Assembly (NCBI RefSeq): GCF_029873635.1 | Contig: NC_080423.1 | Span: 90,131,191 to 90,195,190 of the forward strand | Source: Malania oleifera | Lineage: Eukaryota > Streptophyta > Magnoliopsida > Santalales > Ximeniaceae | Length of the DNA: 64,000 bases | Reading direction: 5' to 3' | Part shown: positions 46,809-58,112 of the stretch, one piece after another | Layout: each line of letters starts with the position of its first letter | Position numbering within the stretch: the stretch's first letter is position 1 | The notes under the pieces: model-generated | The model's database searches: none | Seen by the model: only the letters and a program-made list of their open reading frames with translations | What the model was told of the DNA's origin: nothing | Made by a program: the position numbers and the translations under genes

Positions 46809-47927
46809 TTTCAGGTATATATATTCTGAAAATAAATCATTTATCATATATTCGTCAAAATCATCACAACATAACTCATCTTTTCATAATACCTGAATAC
46901 ATGTTTTGCTCGTAAAGTCTTTCATATCATAATACAATTCTCGTAAAATAATATTCATGCCACACATGTGCTGTTAAAAGTAATACTTCATATTCTAAAA
47001 TCATGATTTTCTGGCATCTCATACATACATATGCATTTTAATCATCATAGCAGTATTTTCCCAATCGTACATTTCATTCATAATAAACAATATAGCATAT
47101 GCTTTTCTGAAAATAAATTTACTCATAATTAATAATAATTTGCATGGAAAATAACTGTTTTAGTTTATTCCCTTACCTGGCTATTGAAAAATTCATTAGG
47201 ACCCAAATCCTATGCCCTTGGCGCCCGAAATTTAACCCTTGCAATTTACATTTTTCCTAAATTAATTAACATATTTCTCCAAAATTATACTCATCTAGCC
47301 TTCCCTAGGCTTCATATACCTTAAATTAATATTTAAACTATTATTTAACATTCTTACTTAATTTTCTAAATTTTACCTGCGGGTCCCAAAATTACACCCG
47401 CGGCGCTCACCCAGGCCCTAAATTTTAGAAATCCTACTTCAGTCCTAGATGCTTAATATTTTAGTATTTCTAAATTAATGCTAATTAATTAAAAATAAGC
47501 CCCTTAATAACCCTGCACCCTAAATTTGGAGTTTTGGCTCGACACCTCCACAAGAATTTCATCCCACTAGATTTGTAGAGAATCATCCCTAGATTCTCAT
47601 GGTGGTGTCCGTTCGTCAATTGGGTATATATTTTGCAAGAAATTAAAGAAAAAGGAGAAAATGACTTACCCAAGGGAATACGCTTACGCCGCTCTTACCA
47701 CCGATCCACTCCGGTAGAAATGACGACAGCGACGAATGGAGTCTAGTGGTATCTTCGGATTTTCGATCAAGAGAAAATCCGTCACGAAATCAAGGAGAGA
47801 GGGAGAGAGAACATGAGAAGAGAGAGAGATTACAGAGGCTGCGCAGGAGAATAAAGAAAAGAAAAGAAAAGAAAGAAGAAGAAGGGGGGGGGGGGGGGCG
47901 TGAAGAAGAAGCTTCAGGTGGTTTAAC

Positions 47928-47930
<3 letters not shown>

Positions 47931-47993
<63 letters not shown>
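47931..47993. repeat. (AAT)n microsatellite in the 3' LTR
   Basis: About 60 bp of AAT units. The homologous array in the 5' LTR (57866-57949) is longer, so it changed length after insertion. Confidence 0.95.
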
Positions 47994-47994
<1 letters not shown>

Positions 47995-48187
47995 TATTTA
48001 ATTAATATTAATAATAATATATTTTATTAATAAAATAAAAATAAATTTTAATTAATTTTTTTTCATTTTCTTTCAAATCCGATTAATTAATTAGTTAATT
48101 AATTAATTAATTAATTTTTTATTTTTATTTTTTATTTTTTGAGAATCACTTTACTAATCTTTTATAACCCTTTTTGGGGTTATTACA

Positions 48188-48200
48188 TTCTCCCCTCCTT
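48188..48200 (-). other. Polypurine tract of element N
   Basis: Minus strand AAGGAGGGGAGAA directly before the LTR start TGTAATAACC. Confidence 0.85.
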
Positions 48201-48439
48201 ATAAAAATTTCGTCCTCGAAATTTGCCATTCCCATGTTTCCCTTCTTTAGCGAAAACACTTCCAATCTTTATTAATTATTCTCACTTATGGCGGAGGAAT
48301 GCCGTAGTTACAACGAGGGCTCTGAGAGATTACAACCATTCAAAATTCTCCCAAAACCATTCATGTTTCAAAATTAAAAACCCTATCTATCATATGTTAC
48401 ACTTTACAAATAAAAACTATAATACTATTCCATTCACTT

Positions 48440-48810
48440 GACTGGCTCAGTTCTAAACTCCACTGAATATGTGCGAATATCTCTGGCGCATATGATCCTC
48501 TAATTCCTAGGAAGCCTCCTTAATGGCATGGTTGCACCACAGAACTTTTACCAGTGGAATCTTCTTCGTGCGTAGCTCATATTCCTTCCAGTCAAGAATC
48601 TGTACTAGCACTTCCTCATAGGCTAAAGTATCGCCCAACTCCAGTGCTTCATATCTGATCACATGGGAGGGGTCTGGGACATATTTCCTCAGCATAAAAA
48701 CGTGGAATACGTCATGGATCCTAGATAGGACCGGTGGTAATGCCAAACGATAGGCAACTGGACCCACTCTCTCAATAATCTTGAATGGTCTAATATACCT
48801 AGGGCTCAGC
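48440..48810 (-). pseudogene. Integrase C-terminus and chromodomain, element N
   Basis: [20 protein letters not shown] is the gypsy integrase C-terminal (GPY/F) region. [14 protein letters not shown] and KEAS, then a TAG codon and ELEDHMRQRY, form the chromodomain-like tail typical of chromoviruses, which by family knowledge steers integration to heterochromatin. The TAG replaces a conserved aromatic position. Confidence 0.8.
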
Positions 48811-48829
48811 TATAGTAACTGGAAAAAAA

Positions 48830-48869
<40 letters not shown>

Positions 48870-48962
48870 TAATAAAATAAAATTAATTAATTAAATTAAT
48901 AAGTAAAATGAATAGTATGATAAGGAACAAATATATATATATATATATAAATATTAAAGCAT

Positions 48963-48963
48963 G

Positions 48964-49031
<68 letters not shown>
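48963..49031. repeat. Compound (TA)n(TG)n(TA)n
   Basis: About 69 bp of strictly alternating pyrimidine-purine. Confidence 0.95.
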
Positions 49032-49032
<1 letters not shown>

Positions 49033-49038
49033 GGTATG

Positions 49039-49135
49039 AAAGCTTCTTAAAGAAGCTTTACTTTACTTTACTTTACTTAAGGTTTATTATATATATATAT
49101 TTATAAATTAGCACAAGCTTCTTTAAGAAGCTTTG
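49039..49135. repeat. Paired AAGCTTCTT palindromes
   Basis: AAGCTTCTTAAAGAAGCTT (about 49040-49058) and AAGCTTCTTTAAGAAGCTT (49115-49133) are each palindromic and are reverse complements of each other, separated by (CTTTA)n and (TA)n. A shorter relative, GAAGCTTCTTTGAAGCTTC, occurs near 57833 in element N. Confidence 0.85.
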
Positions 49136-49922
49136 GAAATCAAATTTTGGATTTTGGTGGGCGTGCTCTCTCTCTCTCTCACTCTCTCTCTTCTCTCTCT
49201 CTCCTACAACTCTCTCTCTCTTCGATTCTGGGCTAGTTTTACGCCGGATCGACAAATCGAAACCACCACGACGCTCCTGGCGAAATTCTCTACAAGTCTG
49301 CCGGAACGGATCGTCAGGAAAACGAAATTGGATTTCATCCCAAATCCAAGGTAAGGTTTTATATTCAATATTTGGATTTTTGACAGTTGAAGAAAGTGAT
49401 ATACGAGTAAAAATACTAAACTTTAATACTGGAAATTTTCAGTTCTAGGGTGTTGATTGGGAACGTAGGGAATCATCCCTAAGTTGAGGTAAGACTTTTT
49501 TAAGTCGAATTTGACTTAGTGGTAGTTATAGAAAATGTTGTACGTACGAAAATACTAAACTTTAATTCTGCGAGTTTTCATTTTCAGGGTGTTGAGTTGA
49601 GAACGTTGTGGGTACGGGGAAGATTTTTTTTAGGGGCTTTTCAGAAATCAGGTAAGGGGATAAACTAAGCTAGTTTTGTTTTGAGAAAATGCATGTATAT
49701 ATATGTAGCATCTGGTTTCAGGAAAAATAAATATATTTATACATATGATTTATATTTGAAAAATACTGTTTAAATGATAATATGTTGAATACGTAGAAAA
49801 TTTGTTTAGTGTGGCATGAGTATAAAAATGTTGTGAAATACTGTTTTTTTTGGAAGGGGGACGATATGGATTTCTATGATGGAAAACCGGTGTACGGGCC
49901 GAGATATTTTTATATGTATATG

Positions 49923-50160
49923 TGATTTGCCGGCGTATGGGCCGTGCTATGTGGATGAGATTTGCCGGTGTACGAGCCATGCTATGTGATTTGCTAGCGT
50001 ATGGGCTGTGCTATGTGATTTGCCGGCGTACGGGCAGTGCTATGTGATTTTCCAGCATACGAGCTGTGCTATGTGATTTGCCGGCGTACGGGCCGTGCTA
50101 TGTGGTTTGCCAGCGTACGGGCTGTGCTATGTGATTTGCTGGCGTACGGGCCGTGCTAGG
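49923..50160. repeat. 29-bp minisatellite in the solo LTR, about 8 copies
   Basis: Units of the type GATTTGCCGGCGTACGGGCC, then GTGCTATGT, with single-base variants; partial copies on both sides. The core GGCgtacGGGCC is nearly palindromic. Confidence 0.92.
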
Positions 50161-51207
50161 TTAAAATGTGTAATACCGGCGTACGGGCCGATGATTTTCA
50201 TGATACACGTATATATGTGAAATGATATGATTGATGTGAAAATAAATGATATGAGATGTTTATGTATCACGGTTTTAGTATATGTATATGATATCAGAAC
50301 CTGGTTGGCTTGGTTTAGGCTAGCACTTGCACGGTACCGTTGCTATGTGTCCATGGTCCTCGTGATCATGATATCTGTGTTAACGCCGCTGTACAGAGTG
50401 GTGTGAGATTGGATGGTCGATGTGGTTATTTTCAAGAAGTGTGCTGTTATCGCCCCTGGTGTATGGACCAGTCTGGGTAGACCCATCGGACCTACAGACT
50501 ACTGTTTGACTTGGCAGTGGTCGGCCAACCATTGTCAGGTCCCGCCTTCGGGCCACACAACCCAGTCATGTGGGAGTAATACATGACAACAGCCAGCTAA
50601 CCTACCAGGATTGTTTTTATGTTATTATTATTACGATATGAGATGAGAAATGTTTATGAAAATGCAGTATGTTCTGCTATGTTTAGATATGCATATGTTT
50701 TCACAGATTTGATAAACAGTATTGAATATGTTATGTATGGTATATATAGAACACAGAATACTCATGTTGCCACACACTAGTATTAGTTTATTTCCCTTAC
50801 TGAGAGGTGTCTCACCCCTAAATCTTATACATTTTTCAGGAGTCCCTGATAGGAGAGCGGGAAAAGCCCCGCTGATCTAGATCAGTTGTTTGCCCTCTTT
50901 GGAAGGGTAAGTTTTTGGTAGGGACAGTTAGGTTTTGTGGGGATTGTCCTTAGATTTCATTTTTGAGATGTATATATTGTGAGATAGTAATTGTAGTGAC
51001 TCTGGTATGTGTTATGCACATTATGATGAGATGTATATGATTTTATACTTTCTGCTGCGTAGGCTTCTGCTGTATGTTTTGTTATATCCCTGGTGCCCAC
51101 GGGCCCAGGTGGATTGTGACCTGCTAAGTTGGAATGTATGATGTGATGATAATTTATTTATATAAAAAATATATATATGTGAAAAGGGAGTAGGTCGTTA
51201 CATCAGC

Positions 51208-52210
51208 TTACCCTTCCTCCCGAACCTCATAACACCCTTCAGCAGTGCCACCTTCAGGAACACGTGATCTCCTGTGTCAAACTCCAATTCTCGCTGACGA
51301 GTATCATCATAACTCTTCTGCCGACTCTGCGCTATCCTGATCCTGTCTCTGATGAGTCTGACTTTATCCTGAGTCTGCGGTATCAGCTTTGGCCCCAATA
51401 CTTGTCTCTCACCAACCTCATCCCAGTACAACAGGGATCGGCACCTCCTTCCATACAGTGCCTCATACGGTGCCATCCCAATGCTGACCTGATAGCTGTT
51501 ATTATACGCAAACTCAACCATTGGCAAATACTGCATCCAACGACCTCCAAAGTCTAGTACACATGCTTGCAGCATATCCTCCAGAATCTGTATCGTCCTC
51601 TCTGTCTGTCCATCTGTCTGAGGATGAAAAGCTATGCTGAACGACAACTAAGAACCCATGGCCCCTTGCAGACTCTTCCAAAAACGAGATGAGAACCGTG
51701 GGTCTTTGTATGAAACTATGGACATTGGGACGCCGTGGAGTCTAACTATCTCATGGATGAATAACTCAGCCAATCTCTCCAAGGAGTAGCTAACTTTAAT
51801 CGACAAAAAGTGGGCAGTCTTCATCAATCGATCCACTACTACCCAAATAGCGTCCTGTCCATGCAATGCCGGCGGTAATCCTGAGACGAAATCCATCGCT
51901 ATATGCTCCTACTTCCACTCAGGAATGTGGAGTGGCTGCAACGATCCCGCCGGTCTCTGATGCTCAGCTTTCACTTGCTGGCACGTCAAACACTGATCCA
52001 CATACTGAGCTATCTCCTTCTTCATGTTGCTCCACCAGAAGGACTCTCGGAGATCCCTGTACATTTTAGTGCTACCTGGATGTACAGTATATAGGGACCG
52101 ATGTGCTTCCTCCAGAATGACTTTCTTGATCTTAGGATCGGCAGGAACACATAACCTGGTACGGAACCTCAGGGCTCCATCATCTAAAATGCTGAACTTT
52201 GGTTCCTAAC
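51208..52210 (-). pseudogene. Integrase zinc finger and core, element N
   Basis: From the right: HRSLYTVHPGSTKMY and CLTCQQ (zinc finger, about 52090-51975), then MDFVSGLPPA (first catalytic Asp, 51896), SIVSYKDPRFSSRFW and HPQTDGQTERTIQILED (catalytic Glu). The second catalytic Asp (SDRD in G3) is Tyr here, so catalysis would be lost. TAG near 51901 and a TAG or TAA near 51650 also break it. It continues past the solo LTR at 48810. Confidence 0.85.
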
Positions 52211-52277
52211 CATCCTGTACCTTTCCCATAAGCTCTACTAGTTCTGCATCATTCCTCTAAGATGCTTTAATCATCTC

Positions 52278-53515
52278 CTATAGAGTCAACTGCAAAACCA
52301 AGTTAGCAATGAACGCCTGGTGATCGCCCTCTACCACCTCCATACTGAGCCTCTCCAAATTCATCTGAATTGGATGCTGAATCTCCACTGCAAATACAGA
52401 TGATTCCACTGATTTCCGACTCAAAGCATCAGTAACCACATTAGCCTTTCCCGGGTCGTAGCTGATAGTGCAGTTGTAATCCTTTATTAGCTCCAGCCAT
52501 CTCCTCTGCCTCATATTCAATTCTTTCTGTGTGAAGAAATACTTTAAACTCTTATGGTCAGTAAATATCTCACACCTTCCCCCATATAAATAGTGCCTCC
52601 AAATCTTCAGCGCGTAAACAACCGCCGCCAACTTTACATCGTGGGTAGGGTAGTTCTTCTCATATTCTTTCAACTGTCGTGAGGCATAGGCTATTACTCT
52701 CCTCCACTGCATCAATACACATCCAAGCCCTTTATGGGACGCATCACTATAAATTATGAACCCCTCTTCTCCTGAAGGTATCGTCAACACAGGCGCAGTG
52801 ATGAGTCGCTGCTTCAATTCTTGGAAGCTCTGTTCATATTCATCAGACCACTCAAACTTCGCTCCTTTCCTGATCAATCTAGTCAACAGGCCTGACAATC
52901 TAGAGAAGCCCTCAACAAACCTGCGATAGTACCCAGCCAATCCTAGGAAACTCCTGATCTTATGCACGTTCTTTGGTTGTACCCAGTCTACTACCGCCTC
53001 AATCTTACTCGAATCAACACAAATACCACCCTTGGATATAACGTGTCCAAGGAAGGTAACCTGTTCCAGCTAGAACTCACACTTCTTGAGCTTCGCATAT
53101 AACTTCTTCTCTCGCAACACCTACAACACTATACTCAGATGCTCCTCATGCTCCTCTGGACTCTTCGAATACACCTGTATATAATCAATAAATACTACCA
53201 CAAACCGATCCAAGTACTGGTGAAAAACGTTGTTCATAAGATCCATAAACACTGCAGGAGCATTCGTCATTCCAAACGGCATAACTAGAAATTCATAGTG
53301 ACCATACCGTGTTCTAAATGCTGTCTTCGGAACATCTTTCGCCCTGACTTTCACCTGATGGTACCCGGAGCGTAAATCTATCTTTGAAAGGATCTGTGTC
53401 CCCTGTAACTAGTCAAACAAATCATCAATACGCGGGAGCGGGTATTTATTCTTGATAGTTACTTTATTTATTTCTCGATAGTCGATGCACAATCTCATCG
53501 AGCCATCCTTCTTCT
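52278..53515 (-). pseudogene. Reverse transcriptase and RNase H, element N
   Basis: [20 protein letters not shown] then [12 protein letters not shown], where the catalytic Asp pair is Asp-Tyr, an inactivating change. [17 protein letters not shown] links to RNase H with [36 protein letters not shown] and a long intact frame 52967-52278. The start of RT (53440-53515) has stops. Confidence 0.88.
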
Positions 53516-53956
53516 TCACAAATAAAACCGGTGCTCCCCAGAGTGACACACTGGGCCGAATGAACCCTTATCTAATAGCTCCTGCAACTGTTCTTTCAAT
53601 TCTTTCAGTTCTGCTAGTGCCATTCTATATGGCACCTTCGAAATTGGCGCTGTCCCCGGAACCAGATCAATAACGAACTCTACTTCACGATCAGGAGGTA
53701 GTCCCGGCAAATTCTCGGGAAATACATTAGGAAAATCCCTCACCACTGGGATATCCTCCACCCTCAGTTCCCTTTCTGATATAGTCTTCATATAGGCTAA
53801 ATATCCCTGACAACCTTCTGATAGCCATATGTGTGCCTGAATAACAGATAATAACAGAGGTGAGGTGCACACACGTGATCCCACGAATCTGTACTCCTGT
53901 CCCTCTAGAGGTCTAAACACTACCACTCTCTGACAACTGAGGTGAGGTGCACACAC
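53516..53956 (-). pseudogene. Protease-RT linker and RT start, element N, after tandem duplication
   Basis: Contains FPNVFPENLPGLPPDREVEF and APISKVPYRMALAELKELKE, the standard RT lead-in. Its first 30 residues repeat CQRVVVFRPLEGQEYRFVGS because an 82-bp segment is duplicated (53859-53940 and 53941-54018); 82 is not a multiple of three, so the frame shifts between protease and RT. Confidence 0.75.
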
Positions 53957-54018
53957 GTGATCCCACGAATCTGTACTCCTGTCCCTATAGAGGTCTGAAC
54001 ACTACCACTCTCTGATGG
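53859..54018. repeat. 82-bp tandem duplication in pol
   Basis: GGTGAGGTGCACACACGTGA starts both copies (53859 and 53941). The copies differ at a few positions (CTCTAGAGGTCTAAA versus CTATAGAGGTCTGAA). Confidence 0.92.
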
Positions 54019-54383
54019 CAATCAATGCTAGCATAATGGGCAGCTAGCCAATCCATGCCTAAGATTACCTCAAACCCATGCATGTCTAAAACCACCAGAT
54101 TAGCTAACAAAGACCTCCTCTGAATATCCACTAGACAGTCCCTGAGTACCTTTCTACATACCCTTACAGTCCTAGTCGGCGTAGCAATAGACAAACTAAT
54201 TTCTAACTGCTGAGGCTCAAACCCACACAATTTAACATAATCCCGGGCGATAAACGAATACGTCGCCCTAGAATCAAACAAAACAGTAGCTTTAAATGAA
54301 AATATTGAAACAGTACTTGTCACCACATCTCCTGCCGCCTCAGCATCTCCTGGCGTCAAAGCGAAAACTCTGGCTGGGGCCAT
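53985..54383 (-). pseudogene. Aspartic protease, element N
   Basis: The active site reads VLFDSRATYSFIA: Asp-Ser kept, the conserved Gly is Arg, so activity is doubtful. HGFEVILGMDWLAAHYASID is the C-terminal block. Confidence 0.82.
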
Positions 54384-54399
54384 ATTCCTCTGCTGGCAT

Positions 54400-55403
54400 C
54401 CTCATGGCCCCTGATAACCTCCTCGGGTAGGTCTAGGAGCAGTACCAGTCTATGTCGGACACTCCCTCATCATATGTCTTGACTCCCCACACCTGTAGTA
54501 GACACCTCGCCCAGCATGGCAATCTCCCAGGTGTCCCTTCCCACAAGATGGGCAAGTTGGAGATGACTGCACACCCTAGAAATCGAGATTCCCGGTCTTC
54601 TTTCTCCAGTCCCTATAATAGCCACCTCTTTTCCACGAGGCACGGTCGACTCCCTGCTAGAAACCAGAAGGTGTAGACCTCTTCTTCTGTATCTGCTCCT
54701 CAACCTCCAACCGCTTTCCAATCTCTGCTATAGTGGCTCTGTCCACTAGTTCAGTAAAATCCTACAACTTTAGAATCGATACCTGTTTATAAATTTCTCT
54801 CTTTATGCCTCTTTCAAACTGTTGTACCTTCTTCGCCTCATATGGAATAATGTACGGGGCAAAACGAGATAGCTCGATGAACCTCGCCGCGTACTGTTTC
54901 ACTGATAGCTGTCCCTGTTTCAGAATCAGGAACTCTGCAATCTTAGCCTCCCTGGAAGAGGCTGAAAAATACCTGTCGGAGAAAGTTTCTTTAAACCGTT
55001 CCCATGTCATCTCTACAGGTACGACCCTCTGCTGCTATAATAATCTCACTGCTGACCACCACCTCTCGGCCTCTCCAGTCAATTTATAGGTGGCAAACAG
55101 CACTCTCCGCTCCCCTGAACACTGCAGCACTGCAAATATCTTCTCCATCTCCTGCACCCAATTCTCAGTGACTGTAGGATCCATTCCCCCTGAGAAAGCT
55201 GGAGGATTCATCTTTATGAACTTCTCTATCGAGATACTATGGCCTCCAGATGGACCAACCATTCCCTTCGAACTCCTAGCAATCTCTGCCATCACTTGCT
55301 ATGCTACGCTGCTTAAAACGGCATCCGAATCATTACCCGCAGCGCTCAAGGGTCCAGCACCCTCACTCCCACTGGCGTGGGCACTATTGCCACCAAGGTC
55401 CAT
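54400..55403 (-). pseudogene. Chromovirus gag, element N, with in-frame stops
   Basis: ATG at 55403, MDLGGNSAHASGSEGAG. The frame stays open except for in-frame TAGs: in the leader (codon 38), after the WWSAVRLL capsid block, after SILKL, after TPSGF, after NLDF and after ECPT, plus one TGA just before the protease frame. Capsid blocks: EMEKIFAVLQCSGERR and KQYAARFIELSRFAPYI. Zinc knuckles: CPSCGKGHLGDC and YRCGESRHMMREC (about 54560-54470); the first Cys of the second knuckle is Tyr-Arg shifted. No frameshift is needed through gag. Confidence 0.85.
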
Positions 55404-55705
55404 CCTGAAAAACATGTAACTTAACTCAAAACCTCATTCTCCATACATATCACTCAGCTCATATGGTATATTTTCCTAATTAACTCGTCACTCTTGATCT
55501 TAATTCAAGGTTCAATCCTGTAACCTAGATACCTAACCCGACGATAGTTTACAATGAATTTCCTGAAGTCTTCACCTCAGGAAAATCATGCAAACCACCA
55601 CGGAAGTCCTGCATCTAGACTACAAAACTAAACTTCAAATTCCCTTATCCTATACTCTGGTCCTATTACTGCTGCACTCTAGAGTCTACAGAACCTAGTA
55701 TCCTA
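55404..55705 (-). other. Leader between primer site and gag, element N
   Basis: About 300 bp without a coding frame. The same layout (primer site, about 300 bp, gag ATG) is seen at 37990-38291 in G1. Confidence 0.6.
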
Positions 55706-55718
55706 AGCTCTGATACCA
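55706..55718 (-). other. Primer-binding site (initiator Met-tRNA), element N
   Basis: Minus strand TGGTATCAGAGCT, one mismatch at the end of the consensus, two bases from the LTR end. Confidence 0.9.
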
Positions 55719-56612
55719 AATGTAACGCCCCTCAATTTCTTAATAGAAAACTTCACATAATAGATCAAATGGTCAACCCGAACCCGTGGGTAGCAGGGAC
55801 ACCTGTCAAACACAACGGAAAACCTAGCAGCTGTAAACATAAAATCTCAAACATCCAATCATAAAACATAATACTAGATCTTTCTATAACATTATAAAAC
55901 TGTACTTCTATACATCCTCATATACATCAAAATATCTTTAAGGTTAAACACAAAATAATTCTGACCCTATTACAAAATCTTACCCTTCTCACAGGTAATC
56001 TCACTAGCTCAACGGAGGCCTTGACCTGCCGGTCTCTCAGGGGCTCCTGAAAAATTAATTAAGTTTGGGGGTGAGACACTTCTCAGTAAGGGAAAATAAA
56101 CTAAATACATCTGTGTGACAATATGAATATTTAATGCAATTATACGTATACAATACATTGCATATTTCATAAACGTTCATCATATCATACTGAATAATCA
56201 CATGCTTTCATATTTTCTAATAAGTCATATCATACATAAAACATCTATTATACCGATAATACTAAAAACAAACCCAGGATGAATAGCTAGCTGGTGTCAT
56301 GTATTACCCCCCATGACGAGTTGTGCAGCCTGAAGGCGGGACCCGACAATGGCTGGCCGACCACTACCGAATCAAATATGTTTGTAAGTACGATGAGCCC
56401 GCCACCCCTGGTCCGGATTGTCAGGTGGACGTCCACACTTTACTGAAAGCCACATCGACTATCCATCTCCCATCCCCTCGTGGGATGGTTAGCACTAATT
56501 TGACGTAGATATCTGATCTACAATATAGCTGCGGTACCGAGCTCCTGAACTGAACTAAACTAACATCCTGGTTGTGATAACATATAATACATGATCATGT
56601 ATATAACATCAT

Positions 56613-56790
56613 TACGGCCTCATGCCAAAAATATAGTAATTACGGCCTTGTGCCGAAATCATACATAAATACGGCCTCGCGCCGATATCATAAATACGGC
56701 CTCGTGCTGATAACATAAATACGATATCGTGCCGATAACATAAATATGACATCGTGCCGATAACATAAATACATGGCCTCGCACCAAAAT
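56613..56790. repeat. LTR minisatellite, about 25-bp unit, 7 copies
   Basis: Same units as 46652-46808, with an extra copy and some decayed units (AATACGATATCGTGCC). Confidence 0.9.
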
Positions 56791-57863
56791 CGTTTCAGGT
56801 ATATATATTCTGAAAATAAATCATTTATCATATATTCGTCAAAATCATCACAACAAAACTCATCTTTTCATAATACCTGAATACATGTTTTGCTTGTAAA
56901 GTCTTTCATAACATAATACAATTCTTGTAAAATAATATTCATGCCACACATGTGCTGTTAAAAGTAATACTTCATATTCTAAAATTGTGATTTTTTGGTA
57001 TCTCATACATACATATGCATTTTAATCATCATAGCAGTATTTTCCCAATCGTACATTTCATTCATAATAAACAATATAGCATATGCTTTTCTGAAAATAA
57101 ATTTACTCATAATTAATAATAATTTGCATGGAAAATAACTGCTTTAGTTTGTTCCCTTAACTAGCTACTGAGAAATTTGTTAGGACCCAAATCCTACGCC
57201 CTTGGCGCTCGATATTTAATCCCTACAATTTACATTTTCCCTAAATTAATTAACATATTTCTCCAAAATAATACTCATCTAACCTTCGCAAGGCTCCATA
57301 TACCTCAAATTAATATTTAAACTATTATTTAACATCCCTACTTAATTTTCCAAATTTTACCTGCGGGTCCCAAAATTACACCTACGGCGCTCACCCAGGT
57401 CCTAAATTTTAGAAATCCTACTTCAATCCTAGATGCTTAATATTTTAGCATTTCTAAATTAATGCTAATTAATTAAAAATAAGCCCCTTAATAACCCTGC
57501 ACCCCAAATTTGGGGTTTTGGCCCGACACCCCCACGAGAATTCTGTCCCACTAGACTTGTAGAGAATCATCCCTAGATTCTCGTGGTGGTGTCCGTTTGT
57601 CAATTGGGCTTATATTTTGCAAGAAATTAAAGAAAATTGAGAAAATGGCTTACCCTAGGGAATACGCTTACGCCGCTCCTACCACCGATCCACTCCGGTA
57701 GAAATGACGGCAGCGGCAAATGGAGTCCAATGGTATCTTTAGATTTTCGATCGGGCGAAAATCCGTCACGAAATCGAGGAGAGAAGGAGAGAGAACGTGA
57801 GGAGAGAGAGAAATTACAGAGGCTGCGCAGGAGAAGCTTCTTTGAAGCTTCAGGTGGTTTAAC

Positions 57864-57865
<2 letters not shown>

Positions 57866-57949
<84 letters not shown>
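57866..57949. repeat. (AAT)n microsatellite in the 5' LTR
   Basis: About 83 bp, longer than its partner at 47931-47993. Confidence 0.95.
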
Positions 57950-57950
<1 letters not shown>

Positions 57951-58112
57951 TATATTTAATTAATATTAATAATAATATATTTTATTAATAAAATAAAATT
58001 AAATTTTAATTAAATTTTTTTTTCTTTTAAATTCGATTAATTAATTAATTTTTATTTTTTGGGAATCACTCTACTAATCTTCTATAACCCTTTTTGGGGT
58101 TATTACACTATG

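Larger units (their letters stand above)
45761..48187 (-). mobile_element. 3' LTR of element N
   Basis: TGTAACGTCCC .. GGGGTTATTACA (+), 2427 bp. Includes the 25-bp minisatellite (46652-46808), a G run (47884-47898) and an (AAT)n array (47931-47993). Confidence 0.92.
48811..51202 (+). mobile_element. Solo LTR, chromovirus, nested inside element N
   Basis: Starts TATAGTAACTGG (expected TG) and ends GGTCGTTACA, 2392 bp. The perfect TSD TCAGC lies at 48806-48810 and 51203-51207. Removing it with one TSD restores the integrase frame (..GRKGKL then [15 protein letters not shown]). The end region (50800-51202) has GAGGTGTCTCACCCC and TTTTTCAGGAGTCCCTGATAGG as in the other chromovirus LTRs. Contains a Z-DNA-prone repeat, AAGCTT palindromes and a 29-bp minisatellite. 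Confidence 0.88.
45761..58107 (-). mobile_element. Complete nested chromovirus (Tekay-like), element N
   Basis: 12.35 kb with TG..CA ends and the perfect TSD CTATG (45756-45760, 58108-58112). In minus order: 5' LTR 58107-55721, primer site, gag, protease, RT, RNase H, integrase, chromodomain, polypurine tract, 3' LTR 48187-45761. A solo LTR (48811-51202) interrupts integrase. The two LTRs differ by roughly 7% over their first 340 bp by hand count, so the insertion is moderately old. gag-pol has many nonsense codons; it looks non-autonomous now. Confidence 0.92.
55721..58107 (-). mobile_element. 5' LTR of element N
   Basis: TGTAACGCCCC .. GGGGTTATTACA (+), 2387 bp, colinear with 45761-48187. 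Differences from it: seven rather than six minisatellite units (56613-56790), a longer AAT array (57866-57949), and no G run or AGAAA-rich expansion near 57830. Confidence 0.92.
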
